The notes below the pieces were generated by a model. It did no database searches. It had not been told where the DNA came from and saw only the letters and a program-made list of their open reading frames with translations. From the NCBI GenBank assembly GCA_905182985.1, contig CAJJDN010000036.1, positions 122,117 through 186,116 on the forward strand: a DNA stretch of 64,000 nt, in the 5' to 3' direction. Shown here piece after piece: positions 24,371-38,362 of this stretch. The stretch comes from Paramecium sonneborni. Taxonomy: Eukaryota; Ciliophora; Oligohymenophorea; Peniculida; Parameciidae. How positions within the stretch are numbered: position 1 is the stretch's first letter; the number at the start of each line of letters is the position of its first letter. The position numbers and the translations under genes are program-made.

Positions 24371-25861
24371 ATGTCTAACACTTTTTATATTTATTAAACA
24401 TTCTTTCATTTATTGTATAATAAAAAACAAAATATTAAGGTAGATCTCCAAAAGTAATTTCAAATTATGATTTCAATTAATTAAGTTCTTAATTCTATAG
24501 AAATATGAAAATTATTTATTCTTAATAAGTTTTAAATTAAATGGTAAATATTATGTTTTCAATTTTTAAATCCCTAATTAATTAGACCATTTATTCTTAA
24601 TAAAAATAAACTTTATACAGAGTAGTTATTTTGCCTATGTAACATCAACTAGAACAATAAGACATAACCAGAGTTTAATCCTTTACTTTTGAAAATGAAG
24701 GATAAAATATTTATTATTATTCAGTCTCAAAACCCTTACCAAATGGTATAATTGATGACCTAATCATTTGTTCAAAAATTAAAAAGCTTTTACTTTTTTA
24801 ATTACCTAGAGTCTGGTTCACCATGGCTCATAAAACTGCTTATCTGTTTGTCGAAAAGAATCAGAAGTTTGTTACTTCTAATTTTATTTTAGACATGTTT
24901 ATATATAGTTGGTTATCCAATGATTTATAAAATTTAGAATAAGAGTTATTAAAGAGATTGAATAGACTATAAGTAGAAAATGAAAAACTTCATCGTCTAA
25001 TAGATATATTTACTCAAGAGATGATTTTCATATAAAAAGAACTGTCTCAATATCAAATAATGCCTTAATAATTGAATTATGATAAGAATTGTATATAGCC
25101 ACTTATCGTATTTAGAGAAAAGGGATCATTAGATAATAAATCTCTCATTAAACAAATTGATGAATTAAATATTAATGAAGATAGCAAGGATTCAACATTA
25201 TCATCTTCATAAATTTCCCAGAAATCTAAACATAAAGAAATAGACAGAAGCAAAAGTGATATTAAAGAAATTACAACAATGATTTTAAACCATAAAATGA
25301 GAAAGTTTTCAAAGTAAATGCAAAAAATGAGTGAAAATTTTTTTTAAGAATTTATTGAACATAATTCTTAAGAATAATAATGGCAAATTGCACGATAATT
25401 TGTTGTTATTATTATTGAAACAACAGTCAAGTCAGATTGTAATATGAAAACGATTGAAAAAGTTAGATTTATTCAACCTGCATTACTTTTTTATAAAAAG
25501 GCTTTATAAATTTGGATGTTAACAAAATAAACTTAATATGATAAGAATTAAAAGTCTCATTTCAAAAGTTAGAAAGTATATATAATTATTAAATTAAGGT
25601 ATTGTTTGCTTAATATTTATGTAAAGCAAAATATTTTTTTGGTTACTATTGGAAGGATGCATTAGTTATACCTTTACATAATGTTTTTTAGTTAGCAGAA
25701 CAACTATATCCTTAAGTTGAGAATGAAACAATTATAATTAAGGTAAATAGTTCTATAAATAATAGTAGATGACTTCTTTTTCACTTCTTTTCAAAGAGAA
25801 AATCTTAGCACAGTGGGAATAAAATTTGTCTCTATTCAAAAATATATTGATGGAAAATTGA
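24371..25861 (+). CDS. uncharacterised protein with coiled coil (470 aa)
   Basis: ATG 24371 to TGA 25859-25861; introns 24454-24485 (32 nt), 25576-25598 and 25743-25765 leave 471 codons. No family recognised. Features: a mixed hydrophobic N-terminal ~220 residues, a coiled coil (LEQELLKRLNRLQVENEKLH) near the middle, a Ser-rich segment, and a C-terminal part with KYFFGYYWKDALVIPLHN. The first intron and hence the first ~40 residues are less certain; an in-frame ATG at about 24541 is an alternative start. It lies only 10 bp downstream of the channel gene. Confidence 0.65.
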
Positions 25862-26464
25862 CAATTTATTGCAATTAATTAGCAAATTATATATTTATAT
25901 AGAATACATATTAATTTTTATTGTGTAATATAAAAATAATTTTTCTTAAAATAATTAAAGAGATACTAATTTCAATCACTATTAAAGTCTTATTGTTCCT
26001 CCAAAAAATTTCTAATCAAAGTTATATAAACTTCATTAATTAAGAGAATATTTTAATTTTCAATTATAACGAGGCTATTTGTTCTGCAAAAATGATAAAA
26101 GTACTATAAGATTTAAAATGGTATTGATGAAAATGGATAACAAGAATTAATATCATTAAAAATTTATTTTTCTCGGATCAAATCAAAAAATAATCATAAA
26201 TCTACAAAAAATAAATTATTATATAGATCTCTTACAATTTTTAATATTTATATTAAATGAAAAATTTATATTACATTATAATTAGCTAAAGAATTATTAT
26301 TTTGAATGTCATTCTTCAACATAAATATATTTCTTTTGCTTATATATTATTTGCATCAGCCGAACTATCAGAAAATGTTTTCAATAAATTCATAAATTGC
26401 ATTATTTTGAATTTAATAGAATTAGAAAAAGTTTTGAAATAAATAAAATTTTTTATTACTCAAA
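25862..26464. other. intergenic, no clear gene
   Basis: AT-rich. A short plus-strand frame just upstream of 26465 reads like protein (FAYILFASAELSENVF) but has no start or family and overlaps the next gene out of frame; not called. Confidence 0.4.
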
Positions 26465-27930
26465 ATGATAGACAATAATTCTTTTCAGAATAAACAGACT
26501 GAAATATTTAAGATTGTTGAAAAAGTCAGCGAATATAACAATAAAATATAAAATCACAGCGGTAATCTAATATTGCTAATTGGAAAAACAGGATCAGGAA
26601 AAACCACGATATTCAATCTATTAAGAGGTGGGAAATATAAATACAATTAAAATAAAGATTAAATTGAACTCATTAATTAATCAAATCAAAACTTTGGCAG
26701 TATCGGATAAGGGATAAATTCCATTACTTAAGAACCTAATTTATACTATAATGATGATTATAAACACCTTCTTATAGATTTCCCAGGATTCGATAATACT
26801 AGCGGGGAAAATTTATTTATTGAAACTGTTATAAATAAGATTATTATTAACAATAAAGTTAAGATTATCTACATCATTGAAAACCCTGATATGGTAGAGC
26901 AAGTGATTAATAAAATAATTTGAAAGAACTATTAAAGAATGATCCTAAAAAAGAAATAGTTAAATCAATCACTTTAGTTCTCAATTAATATTTGAGAAAT
27001 TAAAGGAATATTTTAAATTAAAATATCAATTAAGATTTTAGATAACTCAAATGGGAATTTAATTCTATGCATATTATTGACAAATAAAATAATGAATAAA
27101 TAGATAATTTCAACAATAGTTATTAAGATTTATGGGATATATTTATTAATACCCCTAATTAAAAGTTAAATCAAACCCTTTAATTAAAAAATCCTTAACT
27201 AATTAATGATTATTTATATGAAGCATAACAAAACCTCTTCAATAGTTTTTTAAATTTTATTTAATCAAAACTGACATTTTTTTTATGGAAATCTAAGTTG
27301 TCAACTATAAAAAAATATATTCAAGAACTATAGAAGGAAATTTTCACAAAAGACATTAACAATTTAAATCAATAAACTTTTGACTGTTATAAAAGTAGAA
27401 TGGAAAATATATTAAAGGATTTGGAATTACCATATTGTGCAAAAGTTTTATTTAACATTGGCTAAAAGTTTTCTTAACGTAATCTTGATTAATTCTATGA
27501 ATTCGATATAAACATGACTTAAGAAATTGAAAGGTTTGGGAAAATTTTTCTTTTTTTCAGAGAATTTTCTAACAAGTTTGTAGAATATGAAAGATTTAAA
27601 GACAAATTTTTGGAGTGGAATACATAATGTAATGACATTATCAGTAAATGCGATACCCTGATAAAATTAAATAACACTTCAATAATTGTATCAGGAATAA
27701 TATCGATAGGACTATCTGGAATTCTTATTTGGGGTTTTCATGGATTAATTTTAAAAATAGGTTTGACTTCTTTTAAGTATTTGGTATCATTTTCTAAAAC
27801 AACTATATAATTAATCTAATAACACTATTTCATTGGCTTATGTGGTGGTCTATTAACCATAACTATGGCGAGTAAATTTATTTACACTGAATACATTTAA
27901 TAACGTTAAGAAAGATTATTATAAATATGA
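26465..27930 (+). CDS. P-loop GTPase-like membrane protein with one apparent frameshift
   Basis: ATG 26465 opens a frame with a Walker A/G1 motif LLIGKTGSGKTTIFNLL at about residue 40 and a DxxG-type G3 motif LLIDFPGFDN, as in AIG1/IRG/septin-like P-loop GTPases. After KIIYIIENPDMVEQ (about 26890) the frame meets TGA. The next frame carries on as NNLKELLKNDPKKEIVKSI and stays open to TGA 27928-27930. The span is one base short of a whole number of codons and no acceptable intron repairs it, so a 1-nt deletion (mutation or sequence error) is likely. The C-terminal half is Gln/Phe-rich with two hydrophobic segments (IIVSGIISIGLSGILIWGF and FIGLCGGLLTITMA). Function unknown; may be a recent pseudogene. 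Confidence 0.7.
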
Positions 27931-28129
27931 GAATGAGAAATCAGAGAATTATTAAATATAATATAAAATCATATATTATCATTAATTATATTATAAAATT
28001 ATAATTTAATCTTTATTGATATATAAAAACAATTAATATATGTTGAATGATAAATAGAATATATAAAAATAAAATGAAATATGATAATTTAAACATAAGT
28101 AGATATTATTTAAAATGTGAATTATTATT

Positions 28130-29297
28130 TCAACTATTAGGTGATTCATCAGCATTTAACCATTTGATTCTTTTGCCATTTTCCCAAATGCCTTCTTTTT
28201 TTTCTCCATTGGGTAATGTAATCATACCTTTTCCATGTTATTTTCCATTAATCCAATTTCCTTCATATTTTCTACCATTTTCCCATTAAAAGATGCCAAA
28301 GCCATGTTTTTTATCATCTTTGTAATCTCCTTCATATTTTTTACCGTCAGCCCATTAAGTAACTCCTTTACCATTCATTTTACTATTATTCCATTATCCT
28401 TTATATGATTTACCATCTTTCCAATAATATTCTCCATATCCTGTAATATCATTTTCAACAAAATCTCCTTTATAATAACTGCCATCAGCAAATGTTAATG
28501 TTCCTTATCCATGTTTTTTACCATTTTCATATCTACCCTAATATATATCTAGAATGAAATAATTACTTCATATTTAGCTCCATCTGGCCATACTTCAACT
28601 CCTTATCCATGTTATAAATCATTTTTCCATTCTCCTTCATATCTAGCTCCTCCTTGAATGTATTTATAAATAATACCACTATGAATATAAACACCTCTTC
28701 CATTTGCCATATCATCTAACCATTATCCTTCATAAATATCACCATCAACATGAACTACATATGTATTACTCTATATTTACCTAATTTACCAAATCCATTT
28801 GCTTTATCTTCCATCCATTCTCCTTCATAAAAACTTCTATCTGGCCATACATATTTTCCTGAACCATCTCTCATTGCATTTTTCCATTCTCCTTCATATA
28901 CACCACCATTTTTCATTTCTATTGCTCCTAATTTTGTTCTTGTTGTTTTATTTTTCGTTGATTAAACTTATGCAATATATTGATCTTCAGGTTTATTATC
29001 ATCTATACTTCTCAACATAAATTACCATTTTCTCTTTTCATTAGTTTTGGAGAAGAACTATCTTCAATAGAATTGTTTCGAGCTCCTGCCATTTAAGCTA
29101 CATCTTCATCCTTCAACTGATTACTAATCTTTTCTTTACCCTAATAGTTTATTTCCTTTTTATACATCTAACTCTTAATTTTAAGCATTATCGGGTTTTG
29201 CTGTTAATTTTTATTAACCTTATTGTTTTTAATTTGTATTCAGTTCATTTTCCTCAAACCCTTTAGTTTAACATTAGCATGTACAGGCATTGCCCAT
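28130..29297 (-). CDS. MORN-repeat protein with lipidation-type N-terminus (354 aa)
   Basis: ATG 29297 to TGA 28130-28132; introns 29141-29165, 29003-29025, 28755-28780 and 28538-28566 leave 355 codons. It begins MGNACTCQC, a Gly-2 plus neighbouring Cys arrangement typical of N-myristoylation with palmitoylation. A Gln-rich linker is followed by about nine MORN repeats (e.g. GGVYEGEWKNAMRDGSGKYV, SFYEGEWMEDKANGFGK, DIYEGQWLDDMANGRG, KYEGDYKDDKKHGFG, KYEGNWINGKQHGKG). Probably a membrane-associated scaffold at the cortex. Convergent with the P-loop gene. Distinct from the MORN gene at the left edge. Confidence 0.9.
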
Positions 29298-30461
29298 TTT
29301 GAATTGAGTAAAATTTAATATTAAACTAAAAAATTAATAATTAACTTTCTATTTATTTTCATAATGTTTAGCTTCACTTTTCATTTTAAGAAAAAAAACT
29401 AATTATATCCGAATTCATATTCTTTTAAAATATTCAGATTTTTTTAATCCTTTATAATTATTTTAATTAAATAATATGAATATATGCAAGTTAAGAGTAT
29501 GTTATAATTGAATAAAATCATTTTCCTCTTATAAATTATTAATCAATGCTATTTCCATCAATAAACAATGATTTATAATATTTTATCCATAAATTTAAAT
29601 CCTTATAGTATTTTAAAAATACTTATTATAATAATAATTAAATTATTCAACTAATGTATGAATTATCAAATTTGAATTTTAATTAGAACACATTCAAATA
29701 AAAGCTTTGAGAAAATTACTTATTGTTCAAAATTAAGTTTTGTTCTCAAAATATTAATAAAATATAATAAAATAAATTTTAAACTTTTAAGTTCCATATA
29801 GTTAACTTCTATTACTCATCTAATTTTCAAAAAACAAAATTCAAAAACAAAAAAATGATCAATCTTAACCAAAATTTACATTTAGAATCTGTATAAATGC
29901 CAGATTGAAAAAAATAAAATAAAATAAAGTTTTTTTGTGTAGTGGAAATATGAATATTCTTAAAAAAAAAATTTAATTAACATAATAAATGGATGATTAA
30001 CGAAAATTAGTTTTAATTATTCCTTAAAAAGGATAAAATAATAAATTTAATTCAAAAAAAAACAAAATTATAAAAATAAAGATGTTCCATCTTAGTAATA
30101 AAATGTTTATATTGCTTGTTTTCATTAAATAACATAAAAGAAAAATAATTATTACTTATTATTAAAATTATAATTTATTTTAAGCGATAAATAAGTCAAT
30201 TCTAAAACAAAATATAATAAACTTTTTATAATTTATTAAGATACTCTTTATAAATTTTTATGTCATATTGAATATGAAAATAACTTTCATATTCTCAAAA
30301 TTAATTAAAAATATGACTATTTAATCTAATTTTAAATTCTAAAATAATTTTTGTGAACATATAAAATAGAAAAGAAATAGAAAGTTATTTAAACTTCTTT
30401 TTTAATTCTTTTTATTCAATTTTACTTCGTTATAAATAATCTTTGTAATAATTTTAATTTT
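29298..30461. other. long AT-rich divergent intergenic region
   Basis: About 1.15 kb between divergent starts; no coding frame or RNA recognised. Confidence 0.5.
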
Positions 30462-32325
30462 ATGTAAAACATGCTGTTTTAAAATCCATAAGATGAAGCC
30501 ATTCTTTCTGAAAGAAATGAGTAAGAATAATTTTAAAGTGATCTTTCGAATGATGACTAAGATTCAAATGATGAAATTGATAATGAGGAAGAATAAGAAA
30601 TGAATCCTAAGGAGTCTTAAACCCCCACATATTAAGAATAATAAATTATAAAGGATGAAGCTAAGAAAAAAGATGTAATAATAAAATAAATTTAGATAAA
30701 AGAGACATGTCTTGAAAAAATCAAAGCTTATATTGGATTTGGTCATAGAGATTTAATTATAAATGAAAAGATTGGATCAATATTTTTTTTACCGATTTCT
30801 TCAAAATGGAGATTGAAAGTATAAGTAACTGTTGCTTAAATAATAATTGCCTTAACTTCTTTATCTTTATTTATTGGGGTTTAATAATTAGGTTCACGTA
30901 TATTATTTGATACAGTCTAATAATGGACTAAGAATAGTGTTTCAATGTTATTATAAAAATAAATTTGCGAGATCACAGTAGATTTTGTTTAACTTTTAAT
31001 TAGCAATAGAGAGAATGAAATATAAATGGTTGATGTTACATTAAATTTAATTTAATCTGGAACTTTAAAATATAATGGTATTCTATATGATATGAATGAT
31101 TAAATTCCAAATTCAACCAAAAAGTATCTTCCAGATACAGGTATAATAGATTAATATACTTTAACTGTTGCTACTTTTAGTCTTCTATCTGATTAGTAAA
31201 TACCTGAAAGTAAAATTAGAACATATTTATCAATTAATAACATAATGTATTTTAATTATCAAAATATGGGGTCTACTTTTTTTTGGATATTTGATGATGG
31301 TTTCATGATGCAATATCCAGGAATAAATGTAACAGATAATAAATAATTTAATGAATATCGATTAAATATGTATAATAGTAGAAGGAATTTATCAGATATT
31401 CCCCTTGAACACGCTTATGATCCAGTTTTAAATTAAAATTTACAAAGAGAAGTATTACCTATAACTGATTTCAATAATACAAAAATTGGTCTAATCTTTT
31501 GTGAAAGGCGACCTTTTACCTTATATATGCTATTTTATTCTTTGACCATTAACTATCAATATAATTATACTCTTTTTTTACTTACACCTGAAAATGACAT
31601 ACTCTATTATGAAAAACAGGAATATGAAATTAATATAGATGAATTTTAATATGCTCTTAAAACTATGAATAAAGATGATTCTTTATTAATAAAAATTAAT
31701 TTTTAATAATATTTAAAAGATTCAGCTAGTGTTGCATCGTACATAGAATTTTATGAAGGAGATTTATCAAATTAAAAATTTATGTTGGCATACGTTAATT
31801 ATTCTGGGCTCCTCTTAGGAATGTAAGTTTTGATTTAAACTAAATAGTTATTAACCATCTTACATACCTAATGAAGAAATTAAACTTTAGGAATAAAATT
31901 ATCATCTTAAAAAAGATAGTTATAATAATAAATTAACACCAATAGCCTTAGCCATACCCTTTTTATACATTATTATTTGTGTTTTTTATATGGTTAGATA
32001 GATTAAGCCTCTTCAAAAAATAACTGAATATGCAGACTAATTATTAAAGAAGTCTTAAAAATATGATGAAAAATATTTTAATCCGACAACTGCAGAAGAT
32101 CCTATCTAAAAATTAACATCATTAATAGCAAGCTTAATTGGAAATTTAAACAAATCAAAATAATTGAAAAAATAAGAAATTATTGAATTCTATAATAAGT
32201 AAACCTATCCAATCAACTAAAAAGCAAGAGATGTTTCTCCTATAATACATGAAGTCAAAAAAATTTAATTAGAAAAGATTGTTAAAGATCCTGAAGTAAT
32301 GTAATTTCCTAATTTAGATGATTGA
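30462..32325 (+). CDS. two-TM receptor-like protein with large external domain (612 aa)
   Basis: ATG 30462 to TGA 32323-32325; one intron (31823-31847) leaves 613 codons. A second in-frame ATG at 30471 is also possible. The N-terminal ~100 residues are acidic; TM1 is near VAQIIIALTSLSLFIGV, an extracellular region of ~340 residues follows, then TM2 (IALAIPFLYIIICVFYMV) and a HAMP-like helix (RQIKPLQKITEYADQLLKK) with a ~110-residue Gln/Lys tail. The arrangement resembles Cache-type sensor receptors but no output domain is fused. Ligand and partner unknown. Confidence 0.75.
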
Positions 32326-33083
32326 AAATTTACTATTAGTTTATATTTAAAAAGAAATATATCTAACATTTATATTGATTACTTATAAATAAATTATAAT
32401 TCCAAAATTAATTTAACAGTTAAATTTTAAATTATTATAGTTTTAAATTTTATCATTTTTAATCATTTTTGTTAAATCTCCTAATACCAAACATAATTAT
32501 TTTAGTATTTTAAAATTCCTCTGATAGAATAAACTTAGAGAATCTTCACTCTCCTTTTTTTTTAAATCTTTTAATATACTATGATATCCAAATTCCTTAA
32601 TTATTTTTTAAGTAAGAATTTCTGAAATGAGCTAATTTAAAATATAAAATGGTCTTAATAAAAAAATAGTTTCGAGCTTCAAAAAGCAGTTAAAAATCTT
32701 TTTTATTCAATACATCAAAAAATAATTAACTGGTATTATTGTAATTTAATTAAAATAGTTATTATTTTCTTTTATTTTAAAACAATTGAAAGATTTTAAT
32801 ATATTAATGGTAGAAAAATGTTTTAAGAATTTAGAATCCTATAAATTTTGAGAATTAATAAAGCATAGTATGATGAATATTTTTGGTTTTAAATAAAATG
32901 TTTAAAATACTAAAAGATAATTAAATTATAGCCACTAAATGTATAGATTCAAGCAAAAGATAAGATAGTGATATAATATTGATATTTTAATAAAAAATGT
33001 TTAATAGGTTGTTATAGTATTTCTTTCTCAGATGGTATTAATGGAATAATTTAATAAATAATAATAATAATTTATTACGGCTT
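32326..33083. other. intergenic, no gene seen
   Basis: AT-rich spacer of about 760 bp. Confidence 0.45.
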
Positions 33084-35113
33084 ATGCTTCATCTAGAAAT
33101 CGAAGTATAATCTTTGCAGTTCTTTATTGAAAAATAAACAGAATAATGCAAAATAATCATTCTTGATAGTAATTTACAAATCTTATGAATAGCTAATGAA
33201 TCTAAAATTTTGATGTCTAAAATATTAAGTCAATGTATGAGTGTTTAAGATATTAATGAGATAGTCGAATTTGATTTTTATTATACTGAAAACCGATATG
33301 TAAATTAAATAAATCTTATCTAGTTAAAAATAATGGTTTAAGATTGCAAAGTATGCTATGGAGAAGCAATCCTGAACTTAGGTTTTTATATTGAAAACAA
33401 TTTACCCTTGGTTATTGATAAAATTCCTATTCATAATAGAAATGACTAAGAAGCTTATATTTAAGTAGGATTGGCGTGGAACTAATTAAATTAAAATGAA
33501 TAAAAAAGACTTGGAAACAATAGATTGTAAAAATTATTTATCAAATTTAGCAAACTGAATTAAGAGATAAAAAAAGGTGAAGAGTGGTTAAGATAAAAGA
33601 GAGAATGTTAACATTCACCAATATAAGAAAGAGGAGAAAATGTAATACATAATAGAGAGGAGACTTTAAAGAAGTATTAAGAATAAGCAATTAATTTTGA
33701 AAATAATATAAAATATTAAGAAATCGATAAATTAAATGAAGGTGAAGTAAATTCAAAAAGATAATAAACAGTAAGAATATAGAAAGTTAGTATGTTATAA
33801 TAAAAATCTAAAGAAGAAAAATGTGAATATGATTGTCCTACAGCATCAAGAGAAAATAAATTTGTAGTTCCAGGAAAGAATAGAACAAAAAATAATGTAT
33901 AAAATCGTGAAGAAATAGTAAGAGGATCAACAAAACCTAAAGCAAATCCTAAAAAAATAGATTAATTTGATAATTTAAATTCAAGACCAACATAGAATGA
34001 ATAAGCATTGTTAATGTCATGTAGATAATTAGAAAATGCAGAATAGGATGAAAATACTTTATAAATTTAGAATTAGATATTAAAAAATTAGAATAAATTA
34101 ATGAAACAATAAAATGAAAAATTATAAGAATAGATTAAGAAATCAGAAGCTGCATTTACATTATTATCAGAAACATATACGGCACTTTAATCTGATTACA
34201 AAAAAATGCAGATTCATAGTTTTAATAGTAATTTTAGTAATTCGTTTATTCATGAATTAAATAATATATAAGATAAGAATAGTAAAGAATTTTAATAGAT
34301 TAATAAAGAGTGTGAAATTCTTAAAAAAGAAATTGAGATTTTAATAAAGGAGAAAGGTATTCTTAAGGATGAGAAAGATTAATAATATAAGAAATAAAAT
34401 CAAGAAATATTCAAATTGAATTAGGAATTAATGAAAATTACAAAGATTGTAAATGATTTATAAGATGAAAAGACATAACTTTAGAATTATATAGAATCTT
34501 AGAAGAATTTATTAAATAATAAATATAATTGTATTTGTGTGTAACAGGATGAATTTGGGAGTAATAGAGATAAACTTTTGTATAGTACAAGTATTTGTGT
34601 AGAAACTATTTAATCAGTTCATGATGAGAAAATAAAGGCAAATAATTCTAAAAGTTAAATTGAAAATATATTAAAAAATGAAGGAAGACAGAAGTAATAT
34701 AAAATTAACAACATAGATTTAATAAATTATCACTAGCAGAATTACAAAAATTGATATATGAATAATCAAATGAATTATAAATGAGTTAAAAAGAAAATCA
34801 ATAGTTGGGTATAAAATTAAATATTAATATAGTACTTAATTCAAAGAAAGATTAGATAAGATTGGAGAGTTTTTAAAAAGAATTAGAAATAACTAAAGTA
34901 ATAATTAAATTAATTTAATAGAGGATAGTAAAATTAAGTGATTAAAGATGTAGTTCCCTAGAACATTAAATTGTATAATTAGAGAAGGCTGTACTGAATG
35001 GCAAATAAAATATTGCTGATATGATAAATGCAGTAATGGAATGTGGAGGATAAAAGTTATATGATTAAGTTGAAAGATGTTTGGCTATTAGAAGAAGTTT
35101 AAAATTAGATTGA
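33084..35113 (+). CDS. coiled-coil protein with NT-C2-like N-terminus (660 aa)
   Basis: ATG 33084 to TGA 35111-35113; introns 33169-33192 and 34694-34716 leave 661 codons. The first ~150 residues (VQSLQFFIEK, VEFDFYYTENRYVNQINLIQLKIMVQDC, GEAILNLGFYIENN) look like an N-terminal C2-like beta-sandwich as in EEIG1/EHBP1-type proteins; this is pattern judgement only. After a disordered Lys/Asn linker, residues ~330-640 are heptad-rich coiled coil (e.g. LKKEIEILIKEKGILKDEKD). Likely a membrane or cytoskeletal tether; role unknown. Confidence 0.7.
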
Positions 35114-35212
35114 ATTTTACACTAAATATGACTGAAAATTTTTGATTTAATAACATTTGTTATTTATTTAATATACACTATTCTTACTTGAAGACATAAT
35201 GATAAATTTCAA

Positions 35213-36816
35213 TCAATCTTCTTTAAGATGTGCATTTTCATTTGGGAAGTTTTTTTCCAAACTGGTTGCACTTATAGCATATTATCCATTTCCATCAAGA
35301 ATATTTTCTTAATTTTTATCTAATTAATAAATAAAAATAGATAGAATAAATGCTATAGCTCCTAAAATAGATAACATAATTTATGAATAAAAATATGTTC
35401 CATAATATCTAATATAATAAAAATTAAATACGCTCTTAAAGCACCAACAGCAAGAGGTACTAGAGTGAATGTAAAGTTATATACAGCAATAACTAATGCA
35501 TATGCTTTACCTAAAGTATCTGGTCTAACCAAAAATACAATTCCTGTCCATGCTGATGCAAATGCTAGAGCTAAAGATGTTCCAAGTAAAATAAGAGATA
35601 AAAATGGAAAAACATACCAAATCATTAAATGAGAGAAAGTACATAATATGGTTGCAAATATTAGCTATAAAAATAAAATATAAATATACTAAGAATGATC
35701 TTTAGCCATATTTGTCTGTGTAGCTACCAAATAATGGAGTAAATAGTCCAGTTATAAACCACATAATTGAAACTACAAATCCTGCTTCAATTTCTGATTC
35801 TTCAGTAACACCAAACCATCTTTCAGAAAGTAATCCAACTGAAATATTTATGAATCCTAATACTGAACTATATATTAATGCATAACACCAACTAACAAGC
35901 CAAAATATTTTTGGAAACATTTCAATAGCTTAGACTACATCAGGTTAAGATATAATCTAACCATCTTCTCCATTTTAATTTTATTATTCATTCTATTATT
36001 CTACTTCTATTATATTCTCTTATTATATATCATTATTTATAACACATTTATTATTCTCTTTACTCTATCTTGGACTACGATTTTCTGAAGTTCTTAAAAC
36101 AGAATATTTAACTTAATCATAATTCACTTAATCTAAAAGATGTTTCTCTGCATGTTTATCTAACATTACAGTAATTATTCCGCATATTAAACTAAATGAA
36201 TTAAAAAATATTCCACTTGATACTGCTACTAATAAACCATATTCTAAAGCCAATTTTGGGCATAAATACATTGTTAATATAGATCCTAAAGTTGCAAAAA
36301 ATTCATTTAAACCAACTGCAAAACCCTAAAATACAAATGGATTATACCAGATAATCATCCTTAAAATATGGAGAAATAAATGAAGTTTAGGTTGGAACTA
36401 CAGATTCTATACCCCAACCTGAAATAATTCTACCTAAATACATAACCATAAAGCTTTTTTGATGAACTCCATATACAAATATTGATTATCCTATCATTAC
36501 TAAAATCACCATAAGAATTAATACTATTCTGTCACCCTTTTAATCCCTAATTTCTAAATAAAAACTATATCATACTTCCGCTAATAAATGGAAGAAATAT
36601 ATTTGCAAATGAATATAAACTATATAAACCACCATAATAAAGTTCAAAAGCCTCAGCTGTCATTATATCAGCAAAATGTGTTTATAATGTATTATGTAAG
36701 GAAGTTGGAATGTCAAAACAATAAAATGCTCCCAATACAAGCCATATACAAAATCCTAGTACACCCCATCTGTACTTGTAATGGCATTTGTTTAAAAATG
36801 GAAAGCATTATCTCAT
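35213..36816 (-). CDS. MFS transporter, MFSD1-like (504 aa)
   Basis: ATG 36816 to TGA 35213-35215; introns 36547-36565 (19 nt), 36326-36347, 35665-35689 and 35409-35431 leave 505 codons. About 12 hydrophobic helices. Between TM2 and TM3 is the MFS signature as DQKGDR. Next come YLGRIISGWGIESVVPTQTS and, in the second half, LSERWFGVTEE and PLFGSYTDKYG. A hydrophilic acidic/Gln loop of ~80 residues sits between the halves. The overall order matches MFSD1, a lysosomal dipeptide transporter in animals; substrate here not known. The stretch from 35841 on is duplicated in the assembly. Confidence 0.87.
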
Positions 36817-38237
36817 TAGATTTTATTAAATATATCGTTTTTATTTTTTTATACATTAAATATATTCATTATTCATTAAATTTAATTACCATAATCTAAT
36901 CATTTTTATACATTATTTCTTTGACAAAACTATGTAAAAATTAAAGCAAAACTAATTTCCCATTTAAATCTTTTTGAAATACTATATTCATAAATTAAAT
37001 TTTATTTTATCAATAAGTTTTTCTTTACTAATCATTTANGAAATATTTATGAATCCTAATACTGAACTATATATTAATGCATAACACCAACTAACAAGCC
37101 AAAATATTTTTGGAAACATTTCAATAGCTTAGACTACATCAGGTTAAGATATAATCTAACCATCTTCTCCATTTTAATTTTATTATTCATTCTATTATTC
37201 TACTTCTATTATATTCTCTTATTATATATCATTATTTATAACACATTTATTATTCTCTTTACTCTATCTTGGACTACGATTTTCTGAAGTTCTTAAAACA
37301 GAATATTTAACTTAATCATAATTCACTTAATCTAAAAGATGTTTCTCTGCATGTTTATCTAACATTACAGTAATTATTCCGCATATTAAACTAAATGAAT
37401 TAAAAAATATTCCACTTGATACTGCTACTAATAAACCATATTCTAAAGCCAATTTTGGGCATAAATACATTGTTAATATAGATCCTAAAGTTGCAAAAAA
37501 TTCATTTAAACCAACTGCAAAACCCTAAAATACAAATGGATTATACCAGATAATCATCCTTAAAATATGGAGAAATAAATGAAGTTTAGGTTGGAACTAC
37601 AGATTCTATACCCCAACCTGAAATAATTCTACCTAAATACATAACCATAAAGCTTTTTTGATGAACTCCATATACAAATATTGATTATCCTATCATTACT
37701 AAAATCACCATAAGAATTAATACTATTCTGTCACCCTTTTAATCCCTAATTTCTAAATAAAAACTATATCATACTTCCGCTAATAAATGGAAGAAATATA
37801 TTTGCAAATGAATATAAACTATATAAACCACCATAATAAAGTTCAAAAGCCTCAGCTGTCATTATATCAGCAAAATGTGTTTATAATGTATTATGTAAGG
37901 AAGTTGGAATGTCAAAACAATAAAATGCTCCCAATACAAGCCATATACAAAATCCTAGTACACCCCATCTGTACTTGTAATGGCATTTGTTTAAAAATGG
38001 AAAGCATTATCTCATTAGATTTTATTAAATATATCGTTTTTATTTTTTTATACATTAAATATATTCATTATTCATTAAATTTAATTACCATAATCTAATC
38101 ATTTTTATACATTATTTCTTTGACAAAACTATGTAAAAATTAAAGCAAAACTAATTTCCCATTTAAATCTTTTTGAAATACTATATTCATAAATTAAATT
38201 TTATTTTATCAATAAGTTTTTCTTTACTAATCATTTA
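35841..38237. repeat. direct duplication 4 around single N (37039)
   Basis: Bases 35841-37038 (1198 bp) recur at 37040-38237, offset 1199. It contains the 5' two-thirds of the MFS transporter gene. Probable assembly overlap. Confidence 0.85.
37040..38015 (-). CDS. MFSD1-like gene, truncated assembly copy
   Basis: Duplicate of the 5' part of 35213-36816; ATG equivalent at 38015, cut by the N. Confidence 0.8.
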
Positions 38238-38362
38238 ATATTTTTAATAAATTGCATATTGTCTAAAAATACCAAAAAAAATATCTATGACTTTTAGTTA
38301 TCTCATTTTAATTTTTACACTTTCTTAATTATAATTAATTTTTTAGAATTAATTTTAAAATA
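38016..38362. other. divergent intergenic region
   Basis: AT-rich; true upstream region of both the MFS gene and the coiled-coil gene once duplication 4 is collapsed. No element recognised. Confidence 0.4.

Noticed and set aside
26290..26464. Protein-like plus frame upstream of the P-loop gene
   Set aside because: No start, no family, and it overlaps the P-loop gene out of frame.
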